Assembly (NCBI GenBank): GCA_032718865.1
Contig: JALUTQ010000046.1
Location: 62,001-126,000, forward strand
Reading direction: 5' to 3'
DNA from: Tilletia caries
Taxonomy: Eukaryota > Basidiomycota > Exobasidiomycetes > Tilletiales > Tilletiaceae
Length of the DNA stretch: 64,000 nucleotides
The notes under the pieces were generated by a model. That model ran no database searches and had not been told where the DNA came from. It saw nothing but the letters and a program-made list of their open reading frames with translations. A program made the position numbers and the translations under genes. This document shows positions 56,001 to 64,000 of this stretch, piece after piece. The first letter of the stretch is position 1; the number at the start of each line of letters is the position of its first letter.

Positions 56001-56335
56001 CTACCACCGTGCATCACAACTCACTTACCAATCGTGTCTCTAGCAACAAGAAAGCGATTACACTGAGTCAGTACTACGAGTCTTCAGGCAACAGAGTGAC
56101 GTCTCTAGCAACAAGACAGCGATTACACTGAGTCAGTACTACGAGTCTTCAGGCAACAGAGTGATGATGGAATGGTCTGCGTTGCGATGTGATTGAATTG
56201 CGATTTTACTTTCAGCCTGGGCGTAGCTCGATACTACTTGGAACATGCGAGTGCCGGACTCTGTGGCTGCCCGCCACAACGGGAACGCAGACACGACGGG
56301 GGAACTACTGCGCTAGGAACGTGGATTCTGACGGG
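53027..56335. other. Unresolved 3.3-kb region with possible spliced frames
   Basis: No gene is recognised. On the + strand some stretches look coding: a frame from ATG 53385 (MAGPSRRRILASDSFTFVG...); a GTGAGT at 53535 with a matching CCGCAG acceptor near 53615, giving ILHFDGSHVPGRVWTLESPH; a 136-codon frame at 53892-54302 (MYEGLSTRWIAPSTLQ...) with a basic KKKKSK end; and a frame at 55726-56043 with one hydrophobic helix (FLGSVLLGFALVSTLLTYLAA). They could not be joined into one consistent model. A decayed gene or a fast-evolving one are both possible. Confidence 0.3.
56036..56165 (+). repeat. 65-bp direct tandem duplication
   Basis: Two head-to-tail copies (56036-56100 and 56101-56165) start GTCTCTAGCAACAAGA(A/C)AGC and end AACAGAGTGA(C/T). 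They differ at only two positions. They lie in the 3' flank of the TPR gene. Confidence 0.9.
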
Positions 56336-59150
56336 TCATGTTTGGGCCTGCTGCGAGCAGCCCATCTTGTGCAAGAAGCCTTGGAACGGGATCGTTTGCG
56401 CCTCCGCCTTGGTCCTGGCCGCTCCCGCATCATCGCCGCTCTCCTCCAACAAACGTGCCTTGAGCAACAGGGCCGTCTTCACCGTCGATCCATCCTGCTT
56501 GCCGTCCTTGTTCAGGGAGAGACTCTCCTCCACGTTCTTCAGGGCATCGTCCTTCCTGCCCAAGGCAAGCAGAGTGCCTGCCAAGAGGACAAGGACATGC
56601 GGAAGGACGCGGTGAAAGGGATACAGCGTGCGCTCCGCAAACAGCATGGTATCAGCCTCGGAAAGTGAATCTCGTACCAATCGCACTGCGAGCTCGCCAT
56701 TGTGAAGCGCAGGGGATTGTTTTCCGGCAGCCGATTGGACAGCACCACGCCAGGCGACGGCGCAATAAGATTGACCCAGTATATCTGGACGCCCGTCAAG
56801 ATCTTCCTCTTTGGCCCGCAAGGTGACAGCGACTGCCAGGTCCTTCTCACAGGGCTCCAAACCGTCCTGCGGTTTGCACAGCATCCATCTGCAGAAGCCT
56901 CGCACAGCCAAGCTGCCTTTCATGACTGGGCCGTAGATGCCAGACTCTTGATGGTCGGTGAACATGTGGAGAGTCCGATTCGAGACGTTCCAGCCGTCCA
57001 TATACCTCTCGAGCTGGACGCAGAGGAAAGTGCTGGCTGTCCAACTGAGGGGTGCAGACTCGTCAAAGCCGAAATTGACGACCAATGACTTCAACGGGTA
57101 CTTTTGCACCCTCTCATAAGAAGCCACCGCGCCTGAAAGATCGTTTTCCCACCGCTGTTGTCGGGCCAGACCGGTGTATGCAGCCCTGAAAGGTACATCA
57201 AATAGACCAGGAAATCTCGTGGAGAGTTGATCGTAAAGAGCGGCGACCTCGACGAACGCATTCGCTACTCGTGGCGAGCTGCAGGTCTGGAGCTGAGCCT
57301 TCACAAGCAGTGCCTTGGCGAGTAGTGGCTCGTAAAGGTTTGGCACCGATTTGGCGAGCTCAAGGTAGAGGTCAACAGATTTCTGCGAGGCTACAACGAA
57401 GACATTGATTGTGTCAACATTGAGAGCTCGGATGCGATCATGGAGGTATGATTTACTCCAGCACTCGTTTTGGCGAGAATCGCAAACTTCGCAGGAAGGC
57501 AAGGAATCCGTCCGCTGCTCTGGTTCCAAATTGAGATCAGCGAGTTTGTCGGGGCAGCGAAGAGGGGAATCGGCGTGCGCTCGCATCAACACCTGAATCA
57601 TGTCGCGTCCAGCCTTCGCCTTGACGTAGAAAGCTCGAGCGAGAGCAGCTTTGAGATCAGAACTGGCTGGGAGTTCCTTCGCAAGTTGGTGGGAGAGCTG
57701 AAGCGCTTCCTCGGCGATTCTGCACGCCTTCCGGAGCATGAGGATTACATCCGTCCCGCGCCCTTCACCTGCGGCAAATTCTGACAGCAACTCTGCGTGT
57801 ATTGCCTTGAGCGCCGCCATCGGAGCACGGCAGCGGCTTGGATCGCTTTTGATGAGTGGTCGCAAGATCTCAACAGCGTTTTCGACCGCTCGGACACCAG
57901 ACAGGTACCAATCAGCCGCGTCCAGAAGAATGGAGAGGGCCCCTAGCGCGTTCGCCAAGACGATTTTGTTTGTGACAGTGGGCGCGTGAACATCTGCCTG
58001 GCGATAAAGGGTGACCAGTAGCTCTCCGAACCAGGCAGCCGAATCGTATTCCCCGACGTGAGCACAATGAATGGCAAGAGATCGAAGCGTTAGGTGGACA
58101 TCCTGGCTGGGTAGAGAATCGAACGCAGGTGCCATTCTGGCGAGTGCCTGCAGCCGTTCGTACGTTTGCCTTTCGAATTCTTGAAGCTCGCCGATGTCTG
58201 CCCAAGCCAGCCGATGCTTGTCGAGCGCTCGCCGGTGCACCGATTCTGCGGAGCCGGCGTCAGGTTCTGGAGCACTTCGTGGGTCCAAAGAAAAGATTTC
58301 GCAGACGTTGAGTGTGCAAGAGAGCAATTCACGATTCACCTCTCCTGTGCTTGGCAGGCTTCTGAGGTCGTCCAACTTTGAAGCGAATAAGTTCTTGATG
58401 AGTGGAAGTGATGTGGCAGGCATCATGGTCGGAAATTGTGGAAACGATGCCATCCGATGATGCTTGCTGATGAGCGTGCATATCATGGTGCGTACTTTTC
58501 CTTGCAGTTCTGCGCATTCTCTCGCCTCGGACTTGTAGACCGATCTCTGCTGACTGCGCATGACGATTGTCGCAGAGGCGTGCGCATCCACAATACTTGA
58601 AAAGGACATGATTCCGTTGGAAAGAGAATCCAAGCCCAAACTGAGAACTGTGCCACGGAGGTCGCGCACGTCGCTGCCGGCGGTATGCTCGTATGCCGCA
58701 ACTTGCTTGAGGACATCAAGCGTTTTTGTGACGAACCGCCTGCCTTCAAGCCGAAGTAACTTTGTCCTCTCCGACTTTTCGAGGATCGAGACCGCCGTCA
58801 TCGCGATTACTCGTACTGTTTCGCTGCAGGAATCGTAATAAGGCTCCAACTCATTCAACACCTTGAGCACCGTGTCCGGTAGGTTGTCCGACGCCACTCC
58901 AGTTGGACCAACAATACATCCTGTTGTCGTTAGATCGTGGAACAGTTATCAGTCAGTTCTGCTGGGTCTCAGGGTGTAGACGGATGTAATACTCACTGTA
59001 ACCACAGTAGTTCTTCTGATCCTGAATGACTGACAGTGAGTCGTCAAAGTCGGGATCGTTCATCTCCTCTGGAAGGGAGTACTCCATGCTGTCAGTCCCA
59101 GTCCCCTCTCGGCGCATCGAAGATTCTGCGATGGGATCAGGGCCAGACAT
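56336..59150 (-). CDS. TPR-rich protein of unknown function
   Basis: The 912-residue model has exons 58997-59150 and 56336-58920 (intron GTGAGT...CAACAG, in phase). It starts MSGPDPIAESSMRREGTG and then consists mostly of helical repeats of TPR type. Examples are GEYDSAAWFGELLVTLYRQ, ALSILLDAADWYLSGVRAVENAVEILRPL, RKACRIAEEALQLSHQLAKELP, VDLYLELAKSVPNLYEPLLAKALLVKAQL, NDLSGAVASYERVQKYPLKSL and LAGTLLALGRKDDALKNVEESLSL. A CEVCDSRQNECW cysteine cluster lies mid-protein. No enzyme domain is visible. Such proteins usually act as scaffolds; many fungal genomes have expanded families of them. The ATG at 59150 is the first in frame after the upstream stop region. Confidence 0.75.
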
Positions 59151-59608
59151 GGCTTCAGCTTGCTGTCTAGGGCCTGAGGCAGCCGTGCCTTGAAGGGATA
59201 CCGAGTTGCGGAGGGTGTTGGACGTTCGAAGCAGGCAGTCGGGATGTAACGAGGCAAGGCACTGCCCGTGTAATGGAGCGGACGCACGTAGGTCAGGGGA
59301 GATGGTAGAGTTCTTCAGGGGCGATGCGGCGATGGTGGAGGTCGGGCGAATGCAGCATTTCAGCTTGCGAAGTCTGCGGTCCGCTGCTGGGCCTCCTCGC
59401 GCAACGGCTCAAATCTCATCTCGCCTCCTCATCACCTCATCAAGCCGGCTGACCGCTGACTGGTCACGCATTACTCATTTACTCCTGCTTCATGCTTCAT
59501 GCATCAATGTCTGAAGCCTCCCAATCATCAGAAGAACTTTCTTGTAGTACATCGCCGTCAGTCTCGGGCCATCCGAGCTGATGTGTACAATGTTCGGGAC
59601 CATGTTCG
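59151..59608. other. Intergenic region between SLH1-like and TPR genes
   Basis: These 458 bp hold the 3' flank of the helicase gene and the promoter of the TPR gene, both on the minus strand. No additional gene or obvious repeat is seen. Confidence 0.5.
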
Positions 59609-62600
59609 TCAAGAATTTTGTACCAATTGAACGAGGAGCCCGTCTCTGCGCTTCCGCAATGCTGCGACATCGGCCGAGGTTGCGGCCGAACCGGTCGAAG
59701 GATGCTGACCGGCGAAGAAGCCAGACAGGAGGAGACGCGGGACGTGTTCGCGTCGGAGGGCCGAATGCTCTTCTTCGGCACCATCCGCCACGGGGACAGC
59801 TGCCCCTGATGCTTCTTCACTGTCCTGTTCTGGCTTCGTTGCCGTTCTCGATGAATCTGCCTCGGTCGATGCCTCCGACTGCTTCTGCTTCCCGCCCTTC
59901 GTAGTCGCCTTATCGGACGTCGCGGCAGAAGGACCCTTGCGATCGGCCTTGCGTGCTGCTTTGGAAGGTCTCGGAACATCGAATGCGGCGAGGTACTCTC
60001 CTGGCACTCTCAACCGAAGTGCTTCAAGTGCGGTCCCGAGCAGTGCCTCGTCAGAATCGTTGCCGTTCTTTAGCAATCGGCCGTCCAGGCCGTTCCAACA
60101 TAAGTTGGCGGCAAGTCCTGCCTGGCTGCGGACGTGCTCGAACAGGTGGATGCAGCGACCGAGCAGACCCGGCCGGCGATGATGCAAAAGCGACTTGCCG
60201 AGACTTGTCACCGCCTTGATTTGGGGACCACCGTGATCTGTGTGTGCCGAGTTCTCGCCGGCAGTAGTGATGCAGTCGCATTCTTGTAGTTTGTCGATCA
60301 GTCCGTCAACAACATCCGACAATCGGTCCGCGGTCGCTTCGGCTTCAGTACCACGAGCATCGTAGTAGCTTGGGTTGCGTTGCATGTCGTGGAACAAGAA
60401 GGTCCAAGACAGCAGGTCGACCACATCTCTCGCACCTTTGATCGTTCCTGCCGCGACCAGCTCAACGATCTCATGCACGAGTGTAGATGTGCCGAACTCA
60501 GAGGAGATGAGCTCCGAAGCAAGCGGTAAGCCGGCGTTGAGGGTTTGGTGCAGAAGGTCGCGATGGCTGCTCTGGCACAGAATCAGACACTCGCCGGGCG
60601 GATCTGGTGACTCTGGAGTACCTCGTCGCACTGCGTACCCTTGCATCCTCGTCAGATCAGTCATCGGGTAATCGACCGTCTTCCGAATCATGGCTGGTGC
60701 AGCGGTCTTGTTGGCCTCTGCCGCGAGGACTGGCGCCAAACGTACATATTGTGTGCCCATCACGACGACGAGCTTTGCGCGAACCGGAACTGACCAGCAT
60801 GCTTCGCGTGGTGCAATGAGAACCCGAATGACTCCGCTGCGGAAAAGTTCGACGGAAAGTGCCTGATCTTGAGGGTTCATGCCGTCGTGATAGATACCAA
60901 TGCCGTGGAAAAGGGCTTCGCCAAGACTGCGATCTTGGAGTGCATGCACATATGCCTCGATCGTAGTGGGTGGCACGCCGAGGAAAGCTTCGGTATCCAG
61001 CTCAGATGCAAGTCTTGTGATCAAGTCCTGTGCCGTGTTGGAGCACTGAGCTCGAGACGGAACGAAGATCATGGTAGGCTCGCTGGGCGCCACTTGCTTG
61101 ATCTTGTCGTACGCAGGTTTGATCATAGCCTTGATGAGGGCGAGAGAGTGAGTCACGTCCAGAGCGTGCAGGGACAGCGTGAGCGGAGATGGCCGATCCT
61201 TGGGCTCGAAGCAGTACTGGTGCTCTGGCTTTATGTCCAGCCACGCTCCCAGGGAGGAGGCATCTTGCAACGATACTGTCGTGCCTACCCAGCGCACCGC
61301 CTTCCCAGAGAACTGCTGTTGCAATCGGGCGATGACAAGCTCGTAAGGAGCATCGAGAAGGTGCAGGTCCTCCGCAACGACAAGATTGACTAGCGAGAGA
61401 TTTGTTGCTTCGCTGCCGATGACTCGAAGAAGAGTCCGCGCCGTCGTGAAAACAACACTGCCTCCTTGAAGGTTGGTCAGCCCAGTCGAACTCAGAGCCA
61501 GCTTTGGTCTTGGTCCAGCTGAGAAGGTCCCCCGCCTCTTGAAGGCTTCGAAGTTCGCCCGAGCGATGTGCTGATTCGGAGATAGATGCAGAACTGCAGC
61601 GGATGCTGAGTTTTCACCACTAGTGAGCGCCCGCCTGTGATGTGAAGAATACTGTTAATCACTTTGAAAGATCCCAGCTTGTCAGAAGCAGGGCACTCAC
61701 CAAATAGCCAATTCCAATAATGTGGTTTTGCCAGAAGCAACGGGTGCTGCCAGTAGCAAGTTTGCCTTCGTGTGCACCACGGTATGGAACACTTGGGTCT
61801 GCAGAGCGTTCCAGGCCACGATGGAGTTGCTCGAGCCGTCCTGTGCATCCCCCAGGTACAGCTTCCGAACGTCGTCATTCGGGATGGACTCCTTTACCAG
61901 CAGAAGAGGAAGGTTGAGCAAACCGTGAGTTGGCGGCGGAGCGATCGGCATATGCAATTGTGTGAAGGAGACCCAGATTGTTTCCTCTGCTCCGTGCCAT
62001 CGATCGGACACCCATCGAAGGGTGACGCCCGACGGCAGAGAGAACCCGCCTCCGTCAGTGCTGTTGGAGGACAGCGAGATGTGGAAAGCAAGATCGAGCA
62101 CCTTGGTCTGTGATCGGAAGATCACATGCGTCGATCGCAGGATCTCATCGCCCGCTTCATCTTCTGCCCAGACGTAGAAGGACTCCGCGCCGCCATGAAC
62201 CTTTTCCGCCCAGTCGAAATCACGCTTCAACTGAATGTCGATGCGCAATATGTTATGGCTGAGAGGCCGAAGAGCATGCGAAAGCTGGAGTTGAGGAAAT
62301 TGTCTTGCCGCATTTCGCACAAAACCGCCAAGCCTTTCGTTGAGATGGATGAGCTTGCCGATCTCTGCTGCGCTCATGGTACGTAGGGTGTTTACCTCAA
62401 CTTCGTCGGCCCACCGCGTCAGGTTGTACACAGCATCTTGAGGAAGACCGCTTTGCCCTAGAGGATGTTCGAATGGCCACACGCGCTTCTCGATTGCCTT
62501 GCTCATCGACATTAGCGACAGCGTAGCAGGTGCGAAATTCTTAGCCAGCGCTATCTCGAGCAGAGCTCGGATGATCCGACCTGCGTTCTGCGCCACGTAA

Positions 62601-64000
62601 CCAGAATCTGAAACGAGGGCAAAGTCCTCGACGTATTCTCGGGAGATGAAGGATTGGAGAAGAATGTTGACCTTGCCTTGTGAAGTGTCGATACCGCCAG
62701 GCACGTCGCACGGGGCCTTGACCAGCAGTGCCTTCAGCTCCTTTTCTTCTGTGTCGCGCATGATGATCTGTTCAAAGTCGGTCGCCATACTGAGAACGTG
62801 GAGAACATCCGCCTCGCTCATGCGTGCCCGCAGCTTTTCGTTGAAAACCTCGATGGTTCGGCACGGGATGTAGTAGCGAGCCGCAATTCGCCCGAGATCG
62901 GTAATAGCGAGCTCGTCGGAGCCGCTGATGCCGCCCTTTGAGACCAGCATCTTTGCGCTCTCCAATCGTTTGACTGCGTTTTCGATTAGCTGCACTCGCT
63001 TCGCCCCCAAGTGAGGATCGTCCATCACTTCCGCTACTGTCAAACCGTACGCCAGAGGTTGTCGCTTCATACGTGTGAATAGGTAGGTATACCCTAGCCA
63101 CGATATACCGTCACGGACCGAAGTGACAGTGCCGAGAGCGATCTCGGCATTCAGCGCGTCCGTCAACCCGCCTTGGAACTTGCTCTCGATTGGATGCTGA
63201 GCGGTGATGGCATCAACATAATGGTCCAGCTTGTCGTTGGCAGTCAGAATATACCCGACTCCGAGGTCTTCGTACTGTGGACGACCAGCACGTCCGAAGA
63301 TCTGGAGGACGTCCAGAATGGACAAGTCGACAAATTTACCGGCTCCAGAATCGTAGACGTCGGTACCCTTGATCAGCACTGCGAATGCCGGCAAGTTGAC
63401 ACCCCACGCTAGAGTCGCAGTACAGCACAGAATCTTGGTGATTCCCTGTTCGAAGGCTCGCTCGCTAATGTTGCGGTCAGATCGGAGCATACCGGCATGA
63501 TGAATACCGAAGCCTTGATCGAGTAGCTCCTTCATTTCGCGATTTCTTGAGCTTTGCACGTCCCTTCGAATGGATTCGTATGCGCTAGGATGCTCTGTCT
63601 TTCCAGCAGTCAAGAGTTCTGACATGCCCTCTCCCTGGAAGGCCTCCCGCAGCGTCTGTGCCGTCTTGACAGTCTCCTTTCGTGCGTGTACGAACACCAT
63701 GACTTGATGACCGTCCTGTATGAGCTGTGTGGCTTTTTCGAATGCAGCTTTGTCCAGGTTGGCGCGTGACTGAGGAGAACCGCTTTTGCCCTTGACTCCA
63801 ATGAAGTGCTGCTCCAGAGGCACCGGTCTGAAGGAGGAATCAAAGTAGAATAGGCCTTGGTAGCGGTTGACCCGAAGGAAGTCTGCAACATCGACGTAAT
63901 TCGGCAGAGTGGCGGAAAGACCGACGATCCGAATCAGGCTCTGGCTTGACTCCACCAAGCGTAACGTGCGGGCCACGATAGTTTCGATGACTGCTCCACG
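59609..64000 (-). CDS. Slh1/ASCC3-type Ski2-like RNA helicase, 5' part beyond the window
   Basis: Two exons are visible (61701-64000 and 59609-61634; intron GTGAGT...CATCACAG, phase kept). The first cassette has IRIVGLSATLPN (motif III), MVFVHARKETVKTA, GIHHAGMLRSDRN, CTATLAWGVNLPAFAVLIKGT and LQIFGRAGRPQYEDLG (motif VI), then winged-helix and Sec63 regions. The IFGRAGRPQ form and overall fit favour Slh1/ASCC3, which clears collided ribosomes, over Brr2. The second cassette keeps APVASGKTTLLELAIW (Walker A) but is eroded elsewhere: AEDLHLLD instead of DExH, GTT instead of SAT, and MQGYAVRRG in place of GRAGR. It is therefore probably non-catalytic. The C-terminus has a charged Lys/Glu/Ser tail. 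The reading is open to 64000, so the start lies outside. Confidence 0.88.

Overview
The window is nuclear DNA of a filamentous or yeast-like fungus. Housekeeping genes are broken by short spliceosomal introns (about 50-100 bp, GTGAGT/GTACGT/GTCAGT donors, CTGAC/CTAAC-like branch sites). The proteins are fungal, and several carry very long Ser/Ala/Gly-rich disordered stretches. Gene order, intron load and protein style fit a basidiomycete, perhaps Ustilaginomycotina, but the lineage is inference.

Layout. 1-25 kb is a conserved housekeeping block: a U5 snRNP WD40 protein (cut by the window edge), a Boi1/2-type SH3-SAM-PH protein, a large disordered protein, the Rag GTPase GTR1, a VAMP7-like R-SNARE, homoisocitrate dehydrogenase (LYS12), AP-1 gamma-adaptin (APL4) and the bifunctional thiamine gene THI20. 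Two small transposon-like elements sit in its intergenic gaps: a 1.24-kb long-inverted-repeat element between GTR1 and VAMP7, and a 653-bp CACTG-ended element upstream of APL4.

25-43 kb is an accessory region. It starts with a SpeA-type arginine decarboxylase gene, unexpected in a fungus and carrying one in-frame stop. This gene lies between THI20 and a broken second copy of the THI20 5' end. A truncated alpha/beta-hydrolase follows, then an array of five secreted M43-family zinc metalloprotease genes. Two of the five are a fresh 2.3-kb tandem duplication and the last is a mosaic of the others. Between proteases 2 and 3 lie a Tourist/PIF-like MITE, a decayed secreted-protein gene and a hAT-like MITE.

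43-47 kb holds a YTP1-family membrane protein. 47.1-53.0 kb is a 5.9-kb PIF/Harbinger-type DNA transposon with 30-bp inverted ends. Its transposase and accessory gene are both frameshifted, and its right third holds the relic of a secreted HsbA-like gene. 53-56.3 kb is unresolved. 56.3-64 kb has a TPR protein and the 3' part of an SLH1/ASCC3-type helicase gene running off the window.

CDS coordinates give the outer limits. Exons and phases were worked out by hand and are stated where checked. Gene models close in frame unless noted.
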